Part shown: positions 40,719-49,309 of the stretch, piece after piece
How the letters are laid out: each line of letters begins with the position of its first letter
Position numbering within the stretch: the stretch's first letter is position 1
NCBI GenBank assembly: GCA_025774935.1
Contig: JALGZK010000001.1
Coordinates: forward strand, 62,001-126,000
Direction of reading: 5' to 3'
Length of the DNA: 64,000 nucleotides
From: a bacterium
GTDB lineage: Bacteria > Joyebacterota > Joyebacteria > Joyebacterales > Joyebacteraceae
Made by a program: the position numbers and the translations under genes
Notes under the pieces: model-generated
Told to the model about the DNA's origin: nothing
Seen by the model: the letters and a program-made list of their open reading frames with translations, nothing else
Databases searched by the model: none

Positions 40719-40747
40719 TTGAAGTGGCCCTCCGGCCGCGATAGAAT
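40719..40747 (+). promoter_or_regulatory. Sigma70-type promoter of glnS
   Basis: TTGAAG (40719-40724), 17-base spacer, TAGAAT (40742-40747), 61 bases before the ATG. Confidence 0.65.
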
Positions 40748-40808
40748 CCGCGGAGACCGGCCGACCGCGCCGGCTTCCCTGAACGCGACACGCGAAGGAA
40801 CTCACACC

Positions 40809-42503
40809 ATGGCGACACACGAGAGAGCCGAGGGGCTCGATTTCGTCCGCACGAAGGTCGCGGAGGACACTCGCACCGGGAGATACGACGGGCGGGTCCA
40901 CACGCGCTTTCCGCCGGAACCGAACGGCTATCTGCACATCGGCCACGCGAAGGCGTTCAACCTGAACTTCTCGATCGCGGAGGAGTTCGGGGGCCTCTGC
41001 AATCTCCGATTCGACGACACGAACCCGACCGCCGAGGAGACCGAGTACGTCGAGTCGATCATGGAGGACATCCACTGGCTCGGCTACGATTGGGGCGACC
41101 GCCTCTTCTACGCGTCGGACTACTTCCAGCAGCTCTACGACTACGCCGTCGATCTCATCCGGCGGGGGAAGGCGTACGTCTGCGACCTCTGTCCCGATGA
41201 CATCCGCGCCTACCGGGGGACCCTCACGGAGCCCGGGAAGAACAGCCCCTACCGCGACCGGACGATCGAGGAGAACCTCGACCTGTTCGAGCGCATGAGG
41301 GCAGGGGAGTTCCCTGACGGCGCGCGGACGCTCCGCGCGAAGATCGACATGTCGTCGCCGAACATCAACCTCCGCGATCCGGTCATCTACCGCATCATCC
41401 ACGCCGAGCACCACCGGACCGGAGACAAGTGGTGCATCTACCCCATGTACGACTGGGCGCACGGTCTGTCCGATTCCATCGAGGGTGTCACACACTCGAT
41501 CTGCTCGATCGAGTTCGAGGACCACCGCCCGCTCTACGACTGGTTCCTCGATGCGCTCGAGGTCTATCACCCGCAGCAGATCGAGTTCGCCCGGCTCTAC
41601 GTGAGCCGCTTGATCCTGTCGAAGAGGAAGCTCCTCCAGGTCGTGGCCCGGGGGCACGTCGACGGGTGGGACGACCCGAGGATGCCGACCCTCGCGGGCC
41701 TGCGCCGGCGCGGATATACCCCGGAGTCGATCCGGGAGTTCATGAGGCGCGTCGGGGTGGCGAAGACCGACAGCGAGATCGACGTCGCCCTCCTCGAGCA
41801 CTGCGTGAGGGAGGACCTCAACGCGCAGGCGCCGCGGGTGATGGCGGTGCTGAACCCGCTCCGCGTGATCATCGAGAACTACCCGGAGGGCCAGGTGGAG
41901 GAGTTCGAGGCGGTGAACAACCCCGAGGACCCCGAAGCCGGCTCGCGCACGCTCCCGTTCTCCCGCGTCGTCTACATCGAGCGCGAGGACTTCGAGGAGG
42001 ATCCTCCGAAGAAGTTCTTCCGGCTGGCGCCCGGCCGCGAGGTGCGTCTCAAGCACGCGTATTTCGTGCGCTGCAAGAGCGTCGTGAAGGACGAGTCGAC
42101 AGGCGAGATCCTCGAGCTCCGCTGCACTTACGATCCCGAGACCAAGGGCGGCGACGCTCCCGACGGGCGCAGGGTAAAGGGGACGCTCCACTGGGTGTCG
42201 GCGGAGCACGCGGTCGACGCAGAGGTGCGGATCCTCGACTACCTCCTGCGAGAGCCCGACCCGGAGAGAGACGCCGGGGCGGAGCTCGACGATCTCATCA
42301 ACCCGACCTCACGGACCGTGCTCACGGGCTGCAAGGTCGAGCCGAGCCTCGCGGACGCTCCACCGGGCGGTCGCTACCAGTTCCTGCGTCAGGGCTACTT
42401 CTGCGCCGACAGCGTCGACTCGAAGCCGGGGGCGCCGGTCTTCAACAGGACGGTGTCGCTCCGGGACACCTGGGCGAAGATCGCGAAGGCGGGCGGCAGG
42501 TAG
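40809..42503 (+). CDS. glnS: Glutaminyl-tRNA synthetase
   Basis: 564 aa. Class I signature [13 protein letters not shown] (HIGH) near residue 40; DDTNPTAEE binding motif; the KMSKS-like loop reads [13 protein letters not shown]-terminal anticodon-binding beta-barrels end in [16 protein letters not shown] 40809 follows GAAGGAAC. It charges tRNA-Gln directly, so no indirect Gln pathway is needed for this step. Strong family assignment. Confidence 0.96.
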   Translation: MATHERAEGLDFVRTKVAEDTRTGRYDGRVHTRFPPEPNGYLHIGHAKAFNLNFSIAEEFGGLCNLRFDDTNPTAEETEYVESIMEDIHWLGYDWGDRLFYASDYFQQLYDYAVDLIRRGKAYVCDLCPDDIRAYRGTLTEPGKNSPYRDRTIEENLDLFERMRAGEFPDGARTLRAKIDMSSPNINLRDPVIYRIIHAEHHRTGDKWCIYPMYDWAHGLSDSIEGVTHSICSIEFEDHRPLYDWFLDALEVYHPQQIEFARLYVSRLILSKRKLLQVVARGHVDGWDDPRMPTLAGLRRRGYTPESIREFMRRVGVAKTDSEIDVALLEHCVREDLNAQAPRVMAVLNPLRVIIENYPEGQVEEFEAVNNPEDPEAGSRTLPFSRVVYIEREDFEEDPPKKFFRLAPGREVRLKHAYFVRCKSVVKDESTGEILELRCTYDPETKGGDAPDGRRVKGTLHWVSAEHAVDAEVRILDYLLREPDPERDAGAELDDLINPTSRTVLTGCKVEPSLADAPPGGRYQFLRQGYFCADSVDSKPGAPVFNRTVSLRDTWAKIAKAGGR

Positions 42504-42526
42504 GCGGCGTCCCGCGGGGTGGCACA

Positions 42527-43087
42527 GTGGAAGCTCGCGTCTCAAGAGAGGACCTCGCTCGCGTCGCCGTCATCGGAACGAGCTGCGCGGGAAAGACGTG
42601 GACGGCCTCGCGACTCGGGGAGATCCTGGGGTCGAAGCATCTCGAGCTGGACGCGATGTACTGGGGCCCGGAGTGGGCGGAGTGTCCGGCCGAGGAGTTC
42701 CGCAGGAAGGTGAGCGCAGAGCTCGACTGCGACCGCTGGGTCGTCGACGGGAACTACCGGGTGGTGCGGGACCTCGTCTGGGACAGAGCGACCGCGGTCG
42801 TGTGGCTGAACTACGCGTTCCCGCTCGTCTTCGGGCGAGCGGTCAGACGGACCGCGCGGAGGGTGGCCACCGGGGAGAGGATCTTCTCCGGGAATCGGGA
42901 GACCTTTCGGGCCGGGTTCCTGAGCAGGGACGCGATTCCCTGGTGGGTCGTGAGGACGTTCAGACGCCGGAAGCGCGAGTACGCCGCGCTCCTTGCCGAC
43001 CGGACGGGTCCGGGGTTCGCGGTGATCGAGCTCAGGCATCCTCGTGACGCGGACGAGTTTCTCAGGTCACTCACGTCCGTGTCGTGA
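42527..43087 (+). CDS. P-loop kinase-like ATPase (adenylate-kinase fold, DNA topology modulation FlaR-like)
   Basis: 186 aa from GTG 42527. Walker A GTSCAGKT at 17-24 (VAVIGTSCAGKTW), then HLELDAMYWGPEW and DRWVVDGNYRVVRDLVW and AVVWLNYAFPLVFGRAVRR, the pattern of topology-modulation/AAA-18-like small kinases. Substrate unknown. Confidence 0.75.
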   Translation: MEARVSREDLARVAVIGTSCAGKTWTASRLGEILGSKHLELDAMYWGPEWAECPAEEFRRKVSAELDCDRWVVDGNYRVVRDLVWDRATAVVWLNYAFPLVFGRAVRRTARRVATGERIFSGNRETFRAGFLSRDAIPWWVVRTFRRRKREYAALLADRTGPGFAVIELRHPRDADEFLRSLTSVS

Positions 43088-43134
43088 GACTCCGAGTCGA
43101 GAGGCCGGGCGGCCGGCCTCGGGAGGAGGTACGG

Positions 43135-43542
43135 ATGGCTTCGATCAGAAAGGCGCTGCTCTTCGGATTCCTCGTGTGGCTCATCCCGTTCGTTGTCGCG
43201 TTCGCGGTCTTCCCGTTCCGTGAGGCCAACCGCGCGCTCTTCGAATCGATCATGGCGGTGATCCTCGCCGTGGCGACGGTCGTGTTCGGGCTCCTCTACA
43301 TGCGGGGAGTGACGAGGCGGTTCGTCGTCGAGGGGATCCTGATCGGCGCCATCTGGTACGCGATGAGCGTCGCGATCGACGCCCCGCTCATGCTGCTGGG
43401 CGGTCCGATGAAGATGGGCTTCGGGGAGTACATGGCCGACATCGGACTCACGTACCTCATGATCCCGGCGGTCACGATAGGCCTCGGTTTCGCCGCAGCG
43501 AGGGCCGTGCGGGCGGCCTCGCGTGAGGCGGCGGCCGACTGA
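43135..43542 (+). CDS. Four-helix membrane protein
   Basis: 135 aa; GGGAGGAGG upstream of ATG 43135. Helices include GFLVWLIPFVVAFAVFPF and the conserved-looking EGILIGAIWYAMSVAIDAPLM. Similar to small 'YnfA-like or DUF' membrane proteins, not assigned. Function unknown. Confidence 0.6.
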   Translation: MASIRKALLFGFLVWLIPFVVAFAVFPFREANRALFESIMAVILAVATVVFGLLYMRGVTRRFVVEGILIGAIWYAMSVAIDAPLMLLGGPMKMGFGEYMADIGLTYLMIPAVTIGLGFAAARAVRAASREAAAD

Positions 43543-43579
43543 GTCGCCGGACGCTGTGGGTCAGGCGTTTGGAGAACAC

Positions 43580-44320
43580 GTGGCGTTCTATTCCGACTTC
43601 GCTGAGTACTACGACGCCGTCTTCCCACTGGAGGAGGACGTGCTCGCATACCTCGCGAGCTACCTCGCGAGCGGGAGCCGGCGCGTCCTCGACGTCGGGT
43701 GCGGGACGGGCGATTTCTGCGGGCGGTTCGCGGCGATGGGGCTGGAGGCGGTCGGGGTCGACGTCGACCCGAAGATGATCGAGGCGGCGCGCAGGCGGTA
43801 TCCGGATGCGACCTTCGAGATCATGGACATGCTCGAGGTCGGGAGGCTGGAACCTCCCTTCGACATGGCCTACTGCATCGGGAACGTCGCAGCGCACATC
43901 CCGCAGGACGCGCTCCCGCGGTTCCTAGCGGACGTGGCCGCGCTCCTCGGCCCCGGTTCTCCCTGGCTCCTTCAGACAGTGAACTGGGACTACGTCCTCG
44001 GACTCGAGACGTTCGAGTTCCCCGACACGCACGTGGAGATGCCGCTCGCGGAAGGCGCGAAGGACGCGCGCGAGGTGGTGTTCTCGAGACGCTACGAGAG
44101 CATCGCCGAGGAGCGACTCCACTTCCTGACGAGGCTCACGGAGGACGGCGAGACGGTGTTCGAGGGGGACGTCTGGCTTCATCCCGTGAGACGCGACGAG
44201 TACGTCCGAATCCACGAGGGTTCGGGCTTCACCCTCCTCGGTCACTTCGCCAACTTCCGGCGGGACCCCTTCGTGTCTGACCGGCAGTCTTCGAGCGTGT
44301 ACGCGTTCCGCCGGCTCTGA
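43580..44320 (+). CDS. Class I SAM-dependent methyltransferase
   Basis: 246 aa from GTG 43580 (frame open to 43523; GGAGA just upstream and the natural MAFYSDFAEYYDAVFP start favour this site). Motif I VLDVGCGTGDFCGRFA, motif II GVDVDPKMIEAA, then MAYCIGNVAAHI. Substrate unknown. Confidence 0.8.
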   Translation: MAFYSDFAEYYDAVFPLEEDVLAYLASYLASGSRRVLDVGCGTGDFCGRFAAMGLEAVGVDVDPKMIEAARRRYPDATFEIMDMLEVGRLEPPFDMAYCIGNVAAHIPQDALPRFLADVAALLGPGSPWLLQTVNWDYVLGLETFEFPDTHVEMPLAEGAKDAREVVFSRRYESIAEERLHFLTRLTEDGETVFEGDVWLHPVRRDEYVRIHEGSGFTLLGHFANFRRDPFVSDRQSSSVYAFRRL

Positions 44321-44396
44321 CGGGTGTGAACAGCCTCGCCCTCCGCGCGGCCACCCGTTCCGTGCGTTCGTCACCGGGCGCGCGAGGAGGTGCCCC

Positions 44397-45209
44397 ATGC
44401 GACTGCCCTTCTACCAGGCCGACGCATTCACGAACGAGCTCTTCCGCGGAAATCCCGCGGGCGTCGTCATGCTCGACGAGGAGCTGCCGGAAGCGACGAT
44501 GCAGTCGATCGCGGCCGAGAACAACGTCTCCGAGACGGCGTTCGTCATCCGGGGAGTGGAGCCGCTCCGGCTCCGCTGGTTCACGCCGAAGATCGAGGTC
44601 GACCTCTGCGGCCACGCCACACTCGCGACGGCGTGCGTGCTCTTCAAGAGGAAGCGCGCGGGCGACGACGCGCTCACGTTCACATCGCAGAGCGGGCTCC
44701 TCACCGTCGTCCGAGATGGGGACGATTTGATGATGGACTTCCCGGCGCGACAGGGGACGCCCGTGGCCGCGAGCGACGAGCTCGTGGCGGCCCTGGGCGC
44801 GAGACCAGGAGAGGTGGTGTCGAGCAACAGCCTCATGGCCGTCTTCGAGACCCAGGCGGACGTCGCGGCGCTCAGACCGGACTTCGAGAAGATCAAGGCG
44901 CTCGACGCGCTCGGCGTGATCGCGACCGCGCCGGGAGACGACGCGGACTTCGTGTCACGGTTCTTCGTGCCGAAGACCGGCATCCCCGAGGACCCGGTGA
45001 CGGGCTCGACCCACACGACCCTGACGCCGTACTGGTCCGAGCGCCTCGGGAAGAAGAGCCTCCGGGCTCTCCAGATCTCCGAGCGCGGCGGTGAGATCCT
45101 CTGCGAGGACAGGGGAGAGCGGGTGGGTATCGGTGGGCGGGTCGTGATCTACCTCGTGGGCGAGATCGAGGTGGGTGGGACGCCCGGCTGTCACGGGCCC
45201 GACGCATGA
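44397..45209 (+). CDS. PhzF-family isomerase/epimerase
   Basis: 270 aa. YQADAFTNELFRGNPAGVV, NVSETAFV (catalytic Glu), LCGHATLATA and GIPEDPVTGSTH are PhzF hallmarks. Relatives isomerise small hydroxy-amino acid substrates. Substrate unknown. Confidence 0.9.
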   Translation: MRLPFYQADAFTNELFRGNPAGVVMLDEELPEATMQSIAAENNVSETAFVIRGVEPLRLRWFTPKIEVDLCGHATLATACVLFKRKRAGDDALTFTSQSGLLTVVRDGDDLMMDFPARQGTPVAASDELVAALGARPGEVVSSNSLMAVFETQADVAALRPDFEKIKALDALGVIATAPGDDADFVSRFFVPKTGIPEDPVTGSTHTTLTPYWSERLGKKSLRALQISERGGEILCEDRGERVGIGGRVVIYLVGEIEVGGTPGCHGPDA

Positions 45210-45315
45210 GCGCTGTCGAAACCCCGACCCGGGATGAGTGGCGGCACCGAATGGAGACACAACACAGGCAGGCGGAAGAGCGAACGGCCGCCCGGACGGA
45301 ACACGGAGGAGACAC

Positions 45316-46461
45316 GTGAAAGAGAGCATCAAGGCGAGGACGGTCTACACGGGCAGGAAGGTCGTGAAGGACTCGTACGTCGTCTTCGACGGCGCGAAGC
45401 TGGACGGCGTCTCGAAGACGAAGAAGGGAAAGGTCATTGGGGAGTGCAGCGTCGTCACACCGGCGTTCATCGACCCGCACAGCCACATCGGCATGTTCCG
45501 TTCCGGCGAGCCGAGCGCTGAGGGCGAGGGCAACGAGCAGATGGAGGCGCTCATGGCGCTTCCGGACGCGCTCGACTCCGTCCAGATGGACGACATGGCA
45601 TTCAAGGACGCGATCGAGCTCGGTGTTCTCTACTCGTGCGTCGTGCCGGGCAGCGGGAACATCATCGGCGGACTCTCGGCGGTGATCCGGCACTACGCGA
45701 AGAACACCTCTGACGCCATGTTCACGCGCTCGGGTGTCAAGGCGGCGTTCGGGTACAACCCGATGTCGACCGTCGAGTGGAAGGGCAAGCGGCCGTCGAC
45801 CCGCATGGGAGCGATAGCGATCCTCCGAGCGAAGCTGGATGAAGTGAAGCGCAAGGTCGAGAAGCGCAGGAGGGCCACCGGCAAGAAGAAGGAGGAGGTC
45901 ACGTTTTCCGCGGAGGAGGCGATCCTGCGTGACGTGCTCGCGCGGAAGCTCAGGCTCCGCGTCCACGTCCACAAGATCGACGACATCGCGACCCTCCTCC
46001 GGATCGTCGATGAGTTCAATCTCGACGTCACGGTGGAGCACGCGTCCGACGTGCACGAGCCCGAGATCTTCCAGGCCCTTGCCAAGAGGAAGATCCCGGT
46101 CTTGTTCGGTCCCATCGACGCTTTCGCATACAAGGTCGAGCTCAAGCACGAGAACTGGCGGAACGTGAAGCACCTCATCGAGTCGGGCGTTGAATACGGC
46201 CTGATGACGGACCATCCGGTCTGCGCGGCGCGGCAGCTCTTCTACCAGACGCGGTGGTTCACGCGGCTCGGCCTCTCCAAGCAGGAAGCCGTCGAGCTCG
46301 TGACTCGGAAGAACGCGGAGATCCTCGGCATCGACAAGGAACTCGGAACGCTCGAGCGGGGGAAATGGGCGTCGTTCGCGTGCTGGAACGGGGATCCGTT
46401 CGACGTGACGGCATACCCGACGGCCGTCTACGGGGAAGGCGAGCTCCTGTTCGCGGAATAG
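45316..46461 (+). CDS. Amidohydrolase (imidazolonepropionase-like)
   Basis: 381 aa from GTG 45316 after GGAGGA. The metal motif is FIDPHSHIGMF; other ligands: LRVHVHKIDD, TVEHASDVHEPE, GLMTDHPV. The core TIM-barrel with composite beta domain is standard. A short basic insert (KRKVEKRRRATGKKKEE) is unusual. Substrate unknown. Confidence 0.82.
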   Translation: MKESIKARTVYTGRKVVKDSYVVFDGAKLDGVSKTKKGKVIGECSVVTPAFIDPHSHIGMFRSGEPSAEGEGNEQMEALMALPDALDSVQMDDMAFKDAIELGVLYSCVVPGSGNIIGGLSAVIRHYAKNTSDAMFTRSGVKAAFGYNPMSTVEWKGKRPSTRMGAIAILRAKLDEVKRKVEKRRRATGKKKEEVTFSAEEAILRDVLARKLRLRVHVHKIDDIATLLRIVDEFNLDVTVEHASDVHEPEIFQALAKRKIPVLFGPIDAFAYKVELKHENWRNVKHLIESGVEYGLMTDHPVCAARQLFYQTRWFTRLGLSKQEAVELVTRKNAEILGIDKELGTLERGKWASFACWNGDPFDVTAYPTAVYGEGELLFAE

Positions 46462-46529
46462 CGAGCGCCGCGGAGAGGCGCGGCGGTAGGCAGTAGCGGA
46501 AGGCGGGGACGGAGGGGAGGGGGGCGAGC

Positions 46530-47399
46530 GTGGCGGACCTCCGGACAGGCACGTGCAGCTGGAAGTACCCATCGTGGGCGGGCATCGTCTACTCGGCTCC
46601 AAAGGGGATCGACTACCTTGCCGAGTACGCGCGGCGCTACGACACGGTCGAGGTCGACCAGTGGTTCTGGTCGCTCTTCCCCGGGGCGCGGCCGAAGCTC
46701 CCGAACCCGGCCGACGTCCGCGCGTACCGGGCCGCCGTGCCCGACGGCTTCCGCTTCACGGTCAAGATCCCGAACAGCCTCACGCTGACGCACTACTACG
46801 CCCGGGGGAAGGACGCGCCTCTCGTAGAGAACCCGTCGTTCCTCTCTCACGAGCTTCTGACCGAGTTCCTGAGCAGGCTCGAGCCGATACACGACACGCT
46901 CGGTCCACTCATGTTCCAGTTCGAGTACCTCAACAGGAAGAAGATGGCGTCGCAGGCGGCGTTCCTGGACGCCATCGGGGAGTTCGTCGCGGGGCTCCCA
47001 AGCGGGTTCCGGTTCGGGGTGGAAATCCGGAACCCCAACTACCTCGACGATTCGTACTTCGCCTTCCTGCACCGGACTGGACTGGCGCCGGTCTTCCTCC
47101 AGGGCTACTACATGCCGCCCGTGACCGACGTGTTCGAGACGGCGCGGGAGACGCTCGCGGGAGGTGGCGCGGCCGTCATCAGGCTTCACGGTCCCGACCG
47201 GAAGGCGATCGAGAGAGAGACGGGGAAGCGGTGGAACGCGATCGTCGCCCCGAGGGACGAGGAGCTCAAGGGCATCGCGAGGATGACGAACGAGATCCTG
47301 GAGAGCGGCATCGATGTCTACGTGAACGCGAACAACCACTACGAGGGTTCCGCTCCGCTCACGGTCGAGAGGTTCAGACAGATGCTCCTCGAGGTGTGA
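46530..47399 (+). CDS. DUF72 (YecE-like) protein
   Basis: 289 aa. Starts RTGTCSWKYPSWAGIVY and continues EYARRYDTVEVDQWFWSLF, FTVKIPNSLTLTH, FGVEIRNPNYLDD, VYVNANNHYEGSAP, all DUF72 hallmarks (TIM-barrel). Function unknown. Confidence 0.9.
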   Translation: MADLRTGTCSWKYPSWAGIVYSAPKGIDYLAEYARRYDTVEVDQWFWSLFPGARPKLPNPADVRAYRAAVPDGFRFTVKIPNSLTLTHYYARGKDAPLVENPSFLSHELLTEFLSRLEPIHDTLGPLMFQFEYLNRKKMASQAAFLDAIGEFVAGLPSGFRFGVEIRNPNYLDDSYFAFLHRTGLAPVFLQGYYMPPVTDVFETARETLAGGGAAVIRLHGPDRKAIERETGKRWNAIVAPRDEELKGIARMTNEILESGIDVYVNANNHYEGSAPLTVERFRQMLLEV

Positions 47400-47421
47400 G
47401 TCCGGAGGAAGGGGTGACGCT

Positions 47422-48366
47422 TTGCGAACGATCCGGCTGCTGGCGGCTCTCGTCCTCGTCGTGTCGACGGCGTCGGCGGCGTTCGCGTCGTCCTGCTGCG
47501 CCGGTGGCAGTAGCGGCGGTGCGACCGATGCGAAGGACGGGACCGGCGTGACGACGCGCGTGATGAGCTTCAATGTTCGGTACGGGACTGCGCAGGACGG
47601 CGACAACGCCTGGGAGCGGAGGCGCGATCTCGTCGTCGATACCGTCAGGGCGTTCGAACCGGATCTCATAGGCGTCCAGGAGTCCCTCGGCTTCCAGAGC
47701 GAGTACCTTCACGAGCACCTTCCGGGATTCGGTTTCGTAGGCGTCGGACGAGACGACGGCACGGACGCAGGCGAGATGTGCGCGATTTTCTACAGCCGGT
47801 CGGCGTTCGACCTGCTGGACTCGGGGCACTTCTGGCTCAGCGAGACGCCGGAGGTGCCGGGAAGCGTCAGCTGGGACAGCGCGCTCACGCGGATGGCGTC
47901 CTGGGTGAGGCTCCGGGGGCGAGACGTCCCGGTGGACCTCCTCTTCGTGAACACTCACTTTGATCACGCGGGCGAAACGGCCAGGATGCGCTCGGCGGAG
48001 CTCGTGCTGGAGCAGGCGCGTGAGCTCGCAGGGGGCATTCCCATCATCGTTGCGGGCGACTTCAACGCACCGGCGGCTGCCTCGGCGGAGGGACCGTACA
48101 CGGTGCTGACGGGGTCCAGCGAGAGCGCGTTGGTCGACACGTACTCGGCAGCCGGAGGAGAGGACAGGGGAGACGACGGGACGTTTAACGCGTTCGAGGG
48201 GCGGACCGGTGGTGCGCGCATCGACTGGATCCTGGTCTCGCGCGAGGTCGAGGTCCTCGGGGCAGGGATCGACCGTTCCGAGCGCGAGGGGCGATACCCC
48301 TCCGACCACTTCCCTGTGACGGCCGTCGTTCGGGTCGCCGCTGGGGAGGCGAGTGGGACGAGATGA
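47422..48366 (+). CDS. Secreted endonuclease/exonuclease/phosphatase-family enzyme
   Basis: 314 aa; TTG start after GGAAGGGG. Signal peptide LAALVLVVSTASAAFA, then CC just after the signal (SSCCAGG). Catalytic segments: RVMSFNVRYG, LIGVQES, NTHFDH, VAGDFNAP, DWILVS and PSDHFPV. Mg-dependent phosphodiesterase or phosphatase acting outside the cytoplasm. Confidence 0.87.
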   Translation: MRTIRLLAALVLVVSTASAAFASSCCAGGSSGGATDAKDGTGVTTRVMSFNVRYGTAQDGDNAWERRRDLVVDTVRAFEPDLIGVQESLGFQSEYLHEHLPGFGFVGVGRDDGTDAGEMCAIFYSRSAFDLLDSGHFWLSETPEVPGSVSWDSALTRMASWVRLRGRDVPVDLLFVNTHFDHAGETARMRSAELVLEQARELAGGIPIIVAGDFNAPAAASAEGPYTVLTGSSESALVDTYSAAGGEDRGDDGTFNAFEGRTGGARIDWILVSREVEVLGAGIDRSEREGRYPSDHFPVTAVVRVAAGEASGTR

Positions 48367-49256
48367 CGAAACAGACGAGGGCATACCTCTACGGGTTCTC
48401 CGCGGTGATCCTCTGGTCGACCGTTGCTTCTGCCTTCAAGCTGACGCTCCGCCATCTCGACTACGCGCAGCTTCTCCTCTACGCGAGTCTGACGACGGTC
48501 GTCGTGCTCGCCGCGACGCTTCTCGGGACCGGCAGGATCCGCGAGGTGTTCCGGTGCACGCGCGAGCAGTACATTCGCTCGCTGTGGCTCGGGCTTCTGA
48601 ACCCGTTCGTGTACTACCTCGTCCTCTTCAAGGCCTACGACCTCCTGCCGGCGCAGGTCGCGCAGCCGCTCAACCACACGTGGGGGATCGCGCTCCCGCT
48701 TCTGTCGATTCCGCTGCTCAGACAGAGGATCCACGCGAGGGAGATCGCGGCCGGCCTCGTCTGCTACACTGGGGCTCTCATCATCTCTACCGGAGGCGAC
48801 CTCCGTGGGTTTCGGGTCGACAGCCCGCTCGGAGTGGCTCTGGCCATGGGGAGCGCCGGCCTCTGGGCGATCTACTGGATCTACAACACGATGGACGAAC
48901 GTGAGCCAGTCGTGGGGCTCTTCCTGAACTTCCTCTTCGGCACTCCGTTCGTGCTCGTGTACTGCCTGGTCTTCTCGGACGTCCGCGTCTCGTTCGGACC
49001 GGGGCTTCTGGGGGCGGTGTACGCCGGCGTGGTGGAGATGGCCCTCGCCTTCGTCTTCTGGCTCAAGGCGCTCAAGCTCTCCGAGAACACCGCGAGGGTC
49101 GGGAGCCTCATCTTCGTGGCCCCTTTCCTCTCCCTCGTCTTCATCCACTTCCTTGTTGGCGAGGAGATCCTCGGAGCGACGGTCGTGGGGCTCGCGCTCA
49201 TCGTGGCCGGGCTCTTCGCCGGCCGCCCGCCCGGAAGACGCGCCGTGGCGGGGTAG
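48363..49256 (+). CDS. EamA/DMT-family transporter
   Basis: 297 aa, ten membrane helices in two EamA repeats. ATG overlaps the upstream stop. FKAYDLLPAQVAQPLNHTWGI is the end of repeat 1, and ALKLSENTARVGSLIFVAPF that of repeat 2. Probably exports or imports a small metabolite. A second EamA protein is at 62353 on the minus strand. Confidence 0.87.
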   Translation: MTKQTRAYLYGFSAVILWSTVASAFKLTLRHLDYAQLLLYASLTTVVVLAATLLGTGRIREVFRCTREQYIRSLWLGLLNPFVYYLVLFKAYDLLPAQVAQPLNHTWGIALPLLSIPLLRQRIHAREIAAGLVCYTGALIISTGGDLRGFRVDSPLGVALAMGSAGLWAIYWIYNTMDEREPVVGLFLNFLFGTPFVLVYCLVFSDVRVSFGPGLLGAVYAGVVEMALAFVFWLKALKLSENTARVGSLIFVAPFLSLVFIHFLVGEEILGATVVGLALIVAGLFAGRPPGRRAVAG

Positions 49257-49309
49257 GGCTCTTGCCGTCCGTGTGACTTCGGAGTGGTCGCGTCACTGGA
49301 GGCATCGTC